From contig OY848917.1 in NCBI GenBank assembly GCA_963693285.1, positions 21,954,245-22,018,244 of the forward strand: a stretch of DNA of 64,000 bases, read 5' to 3'. The translations under genes and the position numbers were made by a program. This DNA is from Xestospongia muta (lineage: Eukaryota > Porifera > Demospongiae > Haplosclerida > Petrosiidae). Below are positions 32,721-46,800 of this stretch, piece after piece (position 1 is the first letter of the stretch; every line of letters begins with the position of its first letter). Under the pieces are notes generated by a model that had not been told where the DNA came from, did not search any database, and worked only from the letters and a program-made list of their open reading frames with translations.

Positions 32721-33868
32721 TTGGCACCAACAAAGAACACTTTCCTCTCTTGTAATAACAATTATTATAAAAATCATGTAGATTTCAATTTTTGAAGTAA
32801 ACAAATTGAAACATATTACAAATACAACAAAGAATCTATATAATTATACTTAATTACTGTTACTATATAATATGTCATTAAATGTGTCAAAATGTCAGCA
32901 GATAGAAAAGAAACACTGTAATTTACGAAGAAAACAATTATGCAAATTTTGAGGATGTACCTGTAATAACACAAAAAGAAAAAAATTGGTAAAATCTGGT
33001 AATACATTAATTGAAATGGCTAACATTAACACATGATACATCTACCATAAATACTGTGCATCTTTTATGGAAATATAGAACAACATGAATTACTCTTTGT
33101 CTAATGTAATGATATGGTGTAATGTTAGCCATATCTTAGTCAAAAACATTCTTGTTATGTCAGATATCTGTATGTGACAGCAACCAATACTAACATCAGT
33201 AACAATTTGTATGTACATTATATCAATGATTTTTATAACTACATAGTATCTAATTGAGTCTAGTATTGCTAAAAAGAGTATAATTAATTATACCTCTTGT
33301 ATTTAGCAGTTATAATTGAGTTTCATGAGATCCAGTAAATGTACTCCCCATGCACATCTAGAAAAATTGAGATGTAAAACAAAAAAGCCATTAAATTTAG
33401 TACAAAATGGACAACACTAAGGCTATGTAGTATGGTAACAAATTGAGATTCACAGTTATGTTGGTCATTATGTTACATGCAGTTGTAGTATAAATCAATC
33501 ATACAAACTAGAACTACTCTGCTATCCTTACATGCAATATTTCTAATATAATAGTTATATCAATCAGATATGCATAATTGTTCTATAGGTCTATAAGTTA
33601 AAGTATTTTCTAACTCTACCAGTATAGTCCAGCTTTGTATAAACACTAATTTCAAACATTATTACAACTATTGACTTTAACAAATTTGTTAAGTCAGTTA
33701 TATTTTTAGCAGTAGCAGAGATAGCACAATGAAACAAACATGACCCTATACTTTGTGGTCCAGACAATGCTGCCACATAGACAGGAATAAATTAGTTAGT
33801 GGGTCTTGCAAATTATACAAAGACAGAAAACCCTTTACATAATAATATGAGATGAGGAATAACTGTAC
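32721..33868. other. mostly non-coding, possible small exon
   Basis: AT-rich. A minus-strand open frame at about 33,594-33,776 (SGPQSIGSCLFHCAIS ...) follows a possible TGTGGCAG acceptor downstream of the death-domain exon and could be its next exon, but has no recognised domain. Confidence 0.3.
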
Positions 33869-34127
33869 CTCCTTTTATGTAATACTGTCTAATATCAGTA
33901 GCCAATGACTTCTTTTGAAGAGGTCCTTCTATAATAGTAGTAGTTTGGGTTGGTTCGTTATTGAGCCAATTCTGAAGTGTTTGACAACTTTACTTCATTC
34001 GGTAAATTTGTATCAAGCAAGCCATCAAGAGTATTATCATCAACTGCAAGTAGGCCACCAATCACATACCATTTAGAAGAAAGTGATGATAGAAACTCTA
34101 GCAAAACATGTTTCTGTGGTTCCAAAT
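33869..34127 (-). pseudogene. death-domain exon of a second gene
   Basis: Between a GTCACAG acceptor and a GTACAG donor. Encodes KHVLLEFLSSLSSKWYVIGG, LLAVDDNTLDGLL, then, after a one-base frame change near 33,985, TLQNWLNNEPTQTTTI and SLATDIRQYYIKGG. The WYxIG block and later NWL block fit a death-type helical bundle of the kind used in apoptosis and immune signalling. The frame change may be a lesion or an error. The next exon upstream encodes a membrane segment. Confidence 0.5.
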
Positions 34128-34173
34128 CTGTGACAAAGTATAGAATATACTATATCATGTGTTTGATATTTAC

Positions 34174-34289
34174 TTCTTCCTTTCTTTCTTTCCTTAGATT
34201 GATTTTGCTTTCTTTGGTGATAAGTTATTAGTATTAGTAATAAATACATTGAGATGTTCACAGATACAAAGATCAAAAAAATAACTTAG
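34174..34289 (-). CDS. membrane-spanning exon upstream of the death domain
   Basis: Encodes a strongly hydrophobic run of about 22 residues (VIFLIFVSVNISMYLLLILI and on) followed by a basic stretch (QRKQNQSKERKKGR). A GTAAAT donor at 34,173 leads through a 46-bp intron to the death-domain exon, with phases that fit (A/AT gives Asn). Together they read as a single-pass membrane protein with an intracellular death domain. No ectodomain exons were found in the 270 bp before the neighbouring gene's stop, so the gene may be truncated. Confidence 0.4.
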
Positions 34290-34563
34290 TCAGTGGAACA
34301 AGGATCATTGAGATAATAAACGACTTTACTAGATTATTGACATATTTCAGTTATTACATCCAAGACAATTGCGGTTAAATCTAACAAGTGGTCATTTTGC
34401 AGTATACACTCCTCCCTAGTACCCTCCCACTTTTAATAATATTATCATTACAAAAAAACTAATTGCAGCAAGAGGGGAAGTTACATAATAATATTTGTAT
34501 TATGTAAAAATGTTTTAAACTATAAAGCACTAATAGTACATATAAGGTAGTTTAGTTAGCTAA

Positions 34564-34871
34564 TTATTGACATCTGGGGAGACCTAGATGGTCACGTATT
34601 TCATTAGCTTTTGCTAAGTTGTTAACGAATTCTCCCTCAATAGCAGAGATCACTGTCTTCCAAGTAAAAGGTGATGGCTGAGACATCTGCCAGTTGTGGA
34701 TTACTTGAATGAGTTTAACTTTATTGTCTTCTCTACTGGTTTGTAAGCCACACAAAACATTTAAGGAAACCTTTAAAGCTGTGCCAATAAGAAACCACTG
34801 GTGATCGATATCAGCTAATAACTTGAGTAGATCGTGTGCATCTGGCGCAGTATTTTCAACATCTGGAGAAC
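34564..34871 (-). CDS. terminal exon: death domain
   Basis: Acceptor TTTATGCAG before 34,871, stop TAA at 34,564-34,566. Encodes HDLLKLLADIDHQWFLIGTA, then LKVSLNVLCGLQ, VKLIQVIHNW, FTWKTVISAIEGEF and ANEIRDHLGLP. The pattern of LLxxL, WxxIG, xxLxxW, TWxxLIxAI and AxxIxxxL is that of a death domain, a six-helix interaction fold. The first two bases complete the Ser codon left open by the previous exon. Confidence 0.75.
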
Positions 34872-37800
34872 CTGCATAAAAAATAAAGATTTAAACACAG
34901 TAGCTAGAAGTCATTGTAACGTCAGCATTTTTGTTCTTATATGTACAGTATGCATTAGCTTGTATGGCTGATAATCCTAAGTAAGTTGACATATAGCAGT
35001 ACATGTAACAACAAGAAAACTCTAAATTTTCAATAATTGTTTAGGATACTTCAATATATGAATATATAAATTTAATGCATTACACATGTATAGATGGCTT
35101 AACAAGTCAGACTGTTAAAAAAACAGCCAATAATTCAAATTACAAAATATAAGCACAATATTCATAGTTGGTCGTGTCTAGTAACAGGAAGTTCATGACT
35201 CAATAAGAAATTAATACTATACCATAGACCCTATATTCTAAATGTAAGACTTTAACAGTATTAATTTTGCATTGGAGTAGATCTATGGACTTCCTGTGCT
35301 CTTACAAATAACCACTACATTCCTACTTTATCTTTGAAAAATGTTAACAGATGAAAGAAGGAATCCATTAAAATGTTTATCATAACACTGGACTAAATGT
35401 TTATAGACAGTTAGCTTCATCAAATAAATCAGGGTTATATGATGTAATGAATAACACTGAGAGTTTATAGGTTTGGATTTATTTTTAGCAGACTCTAAAG
35501 GTATGGTTGGTTCCAGAACAAGAAAGGTGGAGCTTATGTGTTTTACAAAGAACTAGATATCAGGCAAGGGTCCATTCTTTCCTTTAAAACTATTAAACAG
35601 AATATTTCATAAGATATAAATGGAACATAGTTATAAGATTGGGATCACATGTTATGTAGTTGACAGCACTCTAAAACAAAAGCAGTAACTATTAATAACA
35701 AAAAGTTTTTTTTTAAAACCAGCTTGTAAAGAGTCCTTGACTTGACTTCTTTATGTGGTATAAAGTTAATATGATATCATAATGTTATATGCCAGGCAAA
35801 AGAAAGTAAGATAGTTCCCAAACTAAGTTATCTTTGTTTGTTAACAGTGACATTGATCTAGGTAGGTACAACCTGACTAGATGAACATTAGCAAATGAAA
35901 GAAATTATAAATGCAAACTTGTTTCCTAATTTTTTCAACTTCATACTTTACACAGGAGTTATAAAGACAGGAGAGTTGGTAGCATTGTATACATTACAAT
36001 GTAGCTATATAAATGTTGAAAGAAAACTAGCCTGAAGCTTCAAGCATTCAAAGATTAAGTAGTCATACAAATCATCATACCTACATCAAAACATTTTCAA
36101 AAAATTATTATTGTTTTGATAATCTACAAAGCTGTTATATATATATATAAGTAGTCAATCAGATTGCATCATTTGTGATCAATAATGTTGGCTAGAATCT
36201 GTGGTTTGTGACAAGCATCATCTACTGGTAGAATTGTCCATACTTAATGATGTATTAGAATACTATAATTTCTAAAATGTATAAGAATTGAGCTGATTCA
36301 GTTAAATGAAAGCTAAGTAAGAATCATGTATGTATATTTGTAGTAGTTACTATATCATATCTCTTCAATGAATATGGTAAAATGTTATTTAGACTTTATT
36401 AAGTGTTAATAACTTGTTAGTATTTAAGCATGCATGTCAATAATTTAATTTTATATATATGTGCGTGTGTGTGTGCATGCACAGTTAATCTTGTGCCACA
36501 TACTAGTGGCATAAGTAGTTATGACTTAAACAGAAGTGTCCTGTTGAGCAATATAATTGCTGAATGAAACTGGTTGATGATTTACTTAAAGTAAATGTGT
36601 CATCTAGCATTTCAGATACATGGACATAAGGTACAATACCATAGCAATACAGTGTTAATGAAGAGCCTAGTCTTGTTAAAGTGACATCACATCACTGAAT
36701 CCAAATATAGCACTGACATCAGCAGGTACTGGGGTGTGACACCACTTTGAGTTTCTGTGATGTCAACCCACTAATATGTTATAGCCCAACCTGCATCATA
36801 CTATATTGCTCATATGGTATGCTGTAATATAAAGATTCATCAAGCCTGTATCTTTCAGGCTTGTTTTATGTCTGAGCACACTGTATCAGTATTACAACCC
36901 TAACAGGTGGACTATAACCATTACTTAAGAGCCACTAATATAAAATACACTAACTTCTAGTAGATATCTTGGCAGTAGTAGGAGTAGCAGTTGAAGTAGG
37001 CATACTAGCAGTAGGAATAGTATTGGAAGGAGAGCTGGCAGAGTGAGCTATATTAGCAAGTAAAATATATGTGTTAATAATTTAAATTGTTATATATATA
37101 CATATATGCATACACAGTTTAGTATTATGCTAGTAGCATAAGTAGTTATGGATTAAGCAGAAGTATCCTGTTGAGCAATATAATTACTACATGTAACTGG
37201 TTGACAATTTCCCTAGAGTAAGTGTGTTACCTAACATTTCAGACACATGCACATAATACCATAGATATTGAAAGTATTAATGAAGAGCTCAGACTTAATA
37301 AAGTGACATCACAGCACTGTATCCAAATATAGTGCAGACATCAGCAGATACCAGGCTGTGACATCACTTTGAGCTCCTCTGGTGTCATTCTACTATGTTA
37401 TAGCCAAACCTGAATCAAACTCTATTGATCATATGGTATGCAGTGATATAAATAACCCTTGAGCCTGTGACTCTCAGGCTTGTTCTACATCATAACACAC
37501 TGTATCTGCAATACAGCCTTTAAAGGTGGACTATAACCAATACTTAAGAGCCATTGATACTATACACTAACCTTTAAAGATGAGTTGCTCAGATATAGTT
37601 TCTATGTTGTCTTCATTTAATGGAGGATATGCAAGATCCTATAACAAAGTATGAATGTCATGTCAGTATGATACAGTACAGCTAAAAAGTGATGTAAGTA
37701 TGATACAGTACAGCTAGAATGTGATGTAAGTATGACAAACAACAAATTAACAATAGATTATTCAAACTGATGTATACTTACCAAAGGATTACGTCCAGCA

Positions 37801-40800
37801 AACACACTGAGTTGACTGCAACGTTCTTTTACTGACACGTGACTTAATAATAAGGGTGATGATGAGAAAAAAGAACACCTATTTACTATGTGTTGAAGGT
37901 GGTCCTCTCGAAGTGACAATTTAGCACTGAAAAGTGCTTTTGTGACTGAAGGAGCAATGCAAAGAAAAGGGTCATGAGCTCCCACAATCTCTTCGATGCC
38001 CACCCCCTTGGTGTTCTTATCATCTCCAACATTACCTTTTGTAAGTACTGATCGAGCAACATCTTTTATATTGTAAAGTGTGCGTTTACCCATGAGAAGA
38101 CTACGGGCTTTTCCTACATCGCTAGGAGCAATGAGGTACTCCTCACATTTAAATGAGTGCATCTGACTCTTCAACGTTAATATGGCCTGAACAACATCAT
38201 TGAAAACTTTGTGGCTGCTTTCAATATCATTTACTGATGTAACTACTGTAATGCAACGACAGTACTCTGTCACTTCAACAATAACTTCAACTTTATCATC
38301 GACATTCTCCCAGTAAATTCCATTTGTCCATACATCACATCGACGAGCTAACATTAGGATTTGTGGATCGCTAGCAAATTCTCCTGCTCTAGTATGGCGT
38401 GGAAGACAAAAAGTGTAGGAAAGGCTAAAAAGGAGAAGATGAAGAAATCGTGTTGAGAGAAATTGGTTAGGATCAGGACACCAGAGGCACCATCCCAACC
38501 CATTTTCTATTTTAATATCTGTGGGGGGATTAGCATTAATGAGGGATGGAAAAAATAACAGTTCATCTAATGGCAGAGGAATTGAAGCTGATATATTGGT
38601 TTTGAACATTTGTAGCATATTAGATTCTAAAACATGACAGAACTGAAGACTTTTAAGGAATCCAATTAACATATGAATATTGTGCTTTGGAAATAATCTT
38701 TGCAGAACAGACGTAGGTACAATGCCAGTATTACTAGCAATATTTTGATGGGCATGTTTAATTTCTTTTGGAGCAAAAAGGACACCATTGACTTCAGTGA
38801 GAAGAGCAGCTCTGTCAATAACTACCCAACTTTGAGCATCATCCTCATTTTTAAGAAATAAGATGAGGCCTTTGTCACTTAAAGTGGTTAGAAATTGCAA
38901 CAAGACTGACCTTTCTGAAGGAAGCGAAGGGTCATCACGCTCTCTTAATATAATACTTAGCTTCTTTAAGCTAATGGCTATAATATTCTCTTTGCTTCGA
39001 AGCAATTGCAAGAATGAGAATTGAACATGGCAGTAGAAACTAATTTTATCGGATCGATCAAGTATAGCTTTGCAGCTATAAGAAAGCATAGCAACAAACT
39101 CTTTGACACCTTTTCCTCCAGGACGATGACATTCCATAGGTAAAAACCCATGAAAGTCTTGTGAATGATCAGCTTTTTCAGCAACTTCAGCAACTACTTT
39201 TGAAATTTCCTCACAACCATAAGACATCTCATCAAGTCGACTTCCAATGACAAGTACTTGAGATGGCCTTGAGCTTGATAAATGAAGACAGGCATTCTTT
39301 ATAAAATTAAACCAGTAATATAAATCATACTTAATTGTGCTGAGATCATCAGTCATCTTAGAAAGTATGGCAAAAACAGCAGGTGTGTTTAGCATGAGAT
39401 TTTCGAGAATTGCTGCATGACTACTGTAATATTCCTTATGCCCTGCAAGATCATAAAGGACAATGTTTCCCACTTCGTGACTTGAAAAGGTATGTGCATT
39501 AATCCCAGTAGTAAGTAAATCTACTGGAATAGGATCAGATGTGTCAAACACATAGTTAGGTGGCTTCTTAGCTCGTTCCATAATGACTGCTGCAAGTGAA
39601 CTTTTACCTGCACCAGTGTTACCACAAAAAAAGACTTTGCTGTAAGATTCTACAGGAAAGTCTTTTCGACATTGTTCAAATGGCTCGAACATCTTTAAAA
39701 TACCAAAGCGATTTACGTTAGTACGATAAACAAGCTCCATTGCTGTTTGATTATGTCGGTTCTTAGCCATTGGGTTGACCTTTCCTGATGACAAAAGGGA
39801 TTTAACAACATCACCATAACAACCCTGGCAAGCAGTATGAAGGGGTGTATTACCAAACTAAAAAAATACAATATACTTCCAGTAAACTGTAGTAATTGAC
39901 TATTTATTTCAGATTATAACATGACAATTATAATTACTTCATTTATACCTAAATTTTAAAGCATTTTGTATGTATTTAAACCAGTTAATTATCATGTCAC
40001 AAACTAATAATAATAATTTTGTACCAATTAAAACATTGGTAAAATATTTTTGAAGGAATGAGAATTAGACATTTTGAAAAAAAGCTCAACTCATCCATAT
40101 ATTCTTAATATACAAACATCTAAGCCTGCATTTAAAGAGACTTTGTTCCACTTTACTTTCTAATGGAAGAGTATCTACAGTGAGTGAAACTGACTGAAAT
40201 CAGAGCTATTTTTTCAGAAAGCTCTAAAAACATATCTAATCAATTGTGCACCTACTTTCTATAATAACGTTTTGAGTAAGTTGGTTAAAATTTTTTAGGA
40301 CATAATATATGTTCTATATTAATCTTATTTAATGAATAAACCATAAATACATGTCACAACTTACATAATCAGCAATGTCAGGGTTAGCACCATTATTAAG
40401 AAGAAGCTGAGCACATTCATTATTCCCTTCCTTAGATGCAATGTACAAAGCAGTTTGGCCACTCTATGTAAATGTAAAAGGACAAACAACAAATGATTGT
40501 TAGTGTATATATAAATGACAAAAAGTGTTTCAATAAAACGATGCATCATTCCTTCTAACTATAGAAATTATGAGAGAGAAGTTCTTTAATATAATAACAA
40601 TATTAGACTACTTATTAATAATTCATCAGGAAATCTTTTAATGTAGTGAACTTTCCGACATTGTTGATACATGATAATTATCTAAATGAGTCATAGTCTT
40701 TATAATTGGGCTGTTGTATGCTTATATTATGAATACAGTTGAGTCATAAGTATTACTAAGTGGCAGAGGTTGTTTGCTGTAACATGTTAAAGTTGATATG

Positions 40801-43800
40801 ATACAAATGAGTTCAAAGTGTCAACAAACTGCTTCAACTTTTTAAATGACTCTATCAGATATAGCATAGTACTGTATCAGATACAACAAGGCTGTCACAT
40901 CACTTTGAACTTACATGGTAATTACATAAGCCACAAACACATTTTAATTATTTTAATACAACAGATCTAATCGATTGTGTCTTACTTTCTATGATAATGT
41001 TTGAGTAAGCCAGTTAAAATGTTTTAGGACATAATATATGTTATACATTAATTTATCTAATTTAATGAATAAACCATAAATGCATGTCACAACTTACATA
41101 ATTAGTAATGTCAGGGTTAGCACCATTATTAAGAAGAAGCTGAACACATTCATTATTGCCTTCCTTAGATGCAATGTACAAAGCAGTTTGGCTATCCTAT
41201 GTAAATGTAAAAGTACAAATAACAAATGATTGTTAGTGTATATATAAATGACAAAAAGTGTTTCAATAAAATGATGCATCATTCCTTCTAAATATAGAAA
41301 TTATGAGAGAGACATTCTTTAATATAATAGCAATATTAGACTACTTATTAATAATTCATTAGGTAAAACCTTTAATGTAGTGAACTGTCAGACATTGTTG
41401 ATACAGGTTAGATGATAATTTTCTAAATGAGTCATAGTCTTCATCCTTGGGCTGTTGTGTCAAACTATAACTATTACTAAGTGTCAGAGGTTGTTTGTTA
41501 TATGTTAAAGTTGATATGATACAAAGGAGTTCAAAGTGTCAACAAACTGATTCAACTTATGAAATGATTGTATCAGATACAACGACGCTATCTCATCACT
41601 TTAAATTTCCATGGTAATCACTTAAGCCACAAACACATTTTAATTATTTTAATACAACTTAGATCATACTGTATTGCACATGTACTTTGCTGTGACATTA
41701 ACAACCCATGGGTCTGTTAGCCATTGGGTTTGTTTACATCACAGCACCTGTATCTGCCATATATCCCTCATGGTTGTGTATGTATATTTAACACTATCAA
41801 TTACAAGTTAGCATACTTTGTCTCCAATGTTAATATTAGCTCCCTTGGACAGAGCATCTTTAGTACCTTCCAAATTCCCTTTTCTTGAAGACTCTAAAAG
41901 TAAAGTGTCCTAAATAGAAAGGTAAAATTTCTCTCTTTAACAGAATACTATTACAGAATTTTAAGTTGTACATACACTCACATAGAACACTTATGCTTTG
42001 AGTATGTATGAACTTCTAAATGTGATATTACCTTATTACACTAAAAACTGTTCATTCACCAAAATGTTCTTATTACTTACTACCCAAACAATATTGACTA
42101 ACAATTGCTGTACCTGTTTGATTTATAGGATATATATATGTGCATATTTATATTTTGTGAATGCTATAATTACATAAGTGTATATCACAACAAGCACTAC
42201 AAATATAGAGCAAGAGATTTGGTGCATAATACATAGAAATGTGTACAAACTCATAACATATGACTTACAGCCTGTACAGCTTCTACATTGTTGGCATTAG
42301 CATTAACTAACATCTTTATAATGTCATCATTTTTATTCCAATAAGCTGCATGAAGTGCTGTACGTTCATACTAAATGATAATTGTGACAAAGATATGATG
42401 AGTCAAAATAAATAAATAAACAAAACATAGATATAAAGATCAAAGTCTAAAGTATTGGATACCTCCATGTCAAATGTTTTAAAGCTAAACTATGGGCCAA
42501 AAATAGTGCCACATGAAATTTTTTTCTGTGCACCATGTGCTCATGATTGTATTACAAGATACAAGGTCTGCAATTATATCACCAAAGAACTAGTCAAGCC
42601 TAGAGTTGATTGTAGACAACAAACATCATTTAAAGTCATAAAGGTTTGGAATTTATATTCCTTCTGAATTTAAGTACTATTTGAATTTAATCCCATCTGA
42701 AGCCTCATTTTATTAAAGGTTGTTAACCAGCCTCATTTCTCAAAGCAACTTGTCCGAAAAAAAACATCTTAATTACAAAGACTTGTTAAGAAATTTGTAC
42801 TAAAGCTGGATTGGAACGCTATTTCAATGGACATAGTTTAAAGGTGACTTGTATACCATTGAGCAATTTAGAAAAATCTGCAGTGAACAATTCATCCAAA
42901 GTGAAGTGGTCATTTTAGTACTGAACCAGTTAAACACTATGAGGGACAACCACCTCCTGCAAAAAGTCTGCACAGGTACAGAAAACTCAGTAAATCAATA
43001 AATAAGATCGACAAAACTGTGGTTGCTCCAAAATGGTCACAACTCTCTTCGAAAATCAATCCATTGCCTGAAAGTACATGTACTCCTGATTTCTTTTGCA
43101 TTGGTACAGTTTCTGAAACATTAAAAGGCAAATGACACAGCAGATCAAATAGTTACATCCCAAAAATAAAGTCACATGTCTGTACAACTAGGATAGTACA
43201 ATGTGTTAAGAGTTCTTAGATGAGTGCAATTCAAGTACATACTAAGTGGAGAAGGTATGAATATTCCTAACTTTATCATGTCATGTTTCAGAGGAGACTA
43301 ATGATTCAAAGAAGGTCATTATTGGCATAGTAATAATAGTCATGAAATATAGAAATACATGTACCATATTTGCAATTATTTTTGTGATATATAATTTTCA
43401 CATTTATTTAGGAAATGCTATCAACAGAAATTTCAATGATTTTTTTCACATTTCATTTTTTATGATATTGCCCACTGCATGTGACATACATATGTGTTGG
43501 TAAGAAGCAGTTGGAGAATGACTACTTACTTCACAGTAGAATCAATGATTAGAGGTTACCACATATATATAGATGATTAGGAAAGTTCAGTTGGAGAGCA
43601 GCTCTTTTGTAAAATTAAATAAAATGATCGACATGATTCTTATCTTGTAGTGCCATTAAAACTTGAACAGCCTTTAGGCATGTAACTCAAAATATGGCTT
43701 TGATCTACACCCTGTTTTGTGCTGGACTGGGTCTTCTATTTATTGTAAAGTTACTGGTAAAAGACAATACTCTTACATTCTACTGCAAGGATGACTGGAG

Positions 43801-46800
43801 ATTCTCTGCAAATCATATGTCAAAGAAATTCTATTAACTGTAGGCAATCCACTGTAAAGTTAGAATAGTTGAATATCTTACAAAATAAACACAAATAGAT
43901 GAAGATTGGCAGTAACAGAGAGGGTACACGAGAACCTCTAATTAAAAAGAATAAGTTTGTTGATGAAAGTTGAAAAAAACGTTACTCTTAGTGAAACTGG
44001 ACACAAACAATGCCAAAGGCTCTTTCATATGGAAGAAATGTATTAAATTCTATAATTCATAATAAAGAGTTTCCATCAATTAATTCTAGAATAACTTTTC
44101 AATGATCCAAGTCAAGCACTTTTCCATAAACGTTTGTCATAAGAAGTCTTTCGCTGACTTATTGGCACTCAAATCTATGGGCTGTAGCCTGTCTGTGCAA
44201 TTTGCTGGAATAGTAACTACAAAGACATTATCACAAGAGGTGGCACTATATTTTCCTGGGTATCCAGGATGTGGTTTTTTGTTTATTATGACATGATATT
44301 TATTGAATTGATGAATTCAACGTGATCTTCAAGCAGGAAGTGTTTAGTCATAAGGATAACTAAGATGTAGTCTCCATGTCATGTTAGCATTGGCATATGA
44401 ACAGTAGGCTGGACAGATTTATTAAGTTAAACTTATGCCAGTCCTCTTAGGTGACCTTACATAGTAATAATACATTGTAGTTCTTTCTCTCTGAGTCTAC
44501 CTGCTTTCTTCCCCTTTCAATGGCAGAAGAGCTGTAATGTTTAGTTGTGTCAATATAATATTGTATTAATATTCATTAATTATACTATGTCATTAACTTT
44601 GTAATGTACAATCATGTGATGTTTTGTTGAGAGTTAAAACAATACATGTTAAAGAGAAAGAGACCTGAGTGTTTGGGTAGATTAGTGTTTTGAAATAGAA
44701 GCTTTTTTACTTTTACTTTTTCATTATTTAAGCCACCAATGAAGATAGTTGCTCTGAAACATTTGGCTCTGAAACACATGTTAAACTTTGCATCCATTGT
44801 CATTGACTATAATCAGGGAGTATAAGACATTATAACCAGCAACATAAGTTAAACTACTTATATTTACCTACTTATGGCATCAAGAATCAATTTAACACTA
44901 ATTCCAACATTTGATCCAATCAGTGATCTTAGCTCCATAAGTCAACAATAGAAAAGTTACCAATGACGTTTTTAGATTAATTTTGTAGCCTTGAATATCA
45001 CAGATTACAACTAAAAATGAGTTTTGTTGCTGTATTGAGCTGGATAGGCAACAAGAAATATTTGATGCTATCCCAGATACTGGAGATAACTATGCAACAA
45101 ATATGACAGAACATCTCTTACCCAAGAAGAATGTGGACTATGTAATATACCAATTTTGACAAGCAATCTACCAAAACAATGAAAATGTTTATATATTTGC
45201 TACTCAACTTAGAAAATTAGTAACCTGTTATAAATTCTCTGACTTGGACAGACAATTAAAGTCAGCTATTATACAAAACTGTTATACAAGTCTCTCTGAA
45301 GATTTCCACTTAATGAAAGTAACCTCTCTCTTGATATACAACTTTATCAAGTTAAGCATTAACTATTGAACTCTGAACAGTTGATGCAATCATATCCAAA
45401 CTTGTTTAAAAGAATTGGACTGTTGAATGTCAAGATCATGCTACACATTGACAAGACTATACCCCTGGAGCTCAGTCAGTTTATTGCATTCCCTTTCATA
45501 TATACATGAAAAAGTCAAGAAAGAATTAGATGATTTAAAATAACAAGAAATCATTAAGATGGTTGAAGGATCCACTTCCAGGGTCTCCCACTTAATTGTT
45601 ATTCTAAAGAAAATGGTGCTGTTAGACTCAGTGTTGTCATGAGAATGGCTAAGCTATTTATTGTGAAAGACATCCCAGTCCAACAGTTGATGATTTGATT
45701 AATACATTAAATAGAACCACAGTATTATTAAAGCTTTACTTGTGAGTTGGTTATCACCAATTAGTATTATCACAAGAAATAACAAGAACAAGTGCGAATG
45801 TGATAGGAACTCTGTTACATTTTTGGTTTTGTGTTCTCAGTGACAGGAATTTCTCCATACTCAAAGAAAGCTGAAATATTCTACAAGACCAATCTACCAA
45901 CTATAATTTTTGGTGTTAGATCTCTTTTGGGAATGATAATGTATTGTGTAAACTTAAGTTTTAGTGAAATGTACCAGCCACTTAGAGAACTAACCAAGAA
46001 AAATGTTCAATTCCAATGGACACAGCAGCATGATGATTCCTTCAAGAAGATCAAGACACAGCTATGACTTCTTTTGACCAAAACAAAGAAACCCAGCTAA
46101 TAAATGGTAAGATGTAATGTCTTACAGAAATAATGCATGCTAGCCATTAGGAACCCATGAACAGAAGACAAGCTGGATGTCAATTTGAAGAAGTTGATTG
46201 GGCAGACTACAGCTTTTTGATAGAACCAAAGAAAAATAAACAGTAAATAACAACTCAAATATTATTATTCATTGTGGGAACCGTTTTGTGATACCAACAT
46301 CTCTACATCAAACAGCCATCTCACTAGCTCACAAAGCCCATCAGGAACTAGTGAAACCAAGAGATTATTAAGAGATGTAAGGTTTCAGAGAATCGATGAA
46401 AAAGTCAAACAAGTATATCCCATATCAAACCAATAGACCTGAGAACTGTCCAGACACATTACAGATGTCTCCTCTAGAGTATGTTATGATTCTGGTGGTA
46501 GAGGCTCTACCATCAAGTAAATTCTGAAGTTGAAAAATTTGTGAAATCTGTTCGCGAATTAAATTTTCACATGTTGAAGGGAGAAATTAGAAAAAATATC
46601 TTTACTGATTTCTGTTGAAGTTACATGCAAAATATTCAGATATTAATATTGGTGATGATGTTTTGATTCAGAATTATAAAGAGAGCAAAGCTTTACCTAA
46701 TATGATCAAACACCAATTCATGCTGTGATATGAAAAAACAGTGATAACAACAGTTTGAAACGAGAGAAATGTGCTTTTAATATATTGTAAATGGACTCAT

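Noticed and set aside
32432..32781. Leu/Ser and Arg/Glu repeat proteins
   Set aside because: These open frames arise only from the CT dinucleotide run.
42455..42667. 70-codon open frame in the large ROCO intron
   Set aside because: No recognisable motif and plus-strand in a minus-strand intron; expected by chance.
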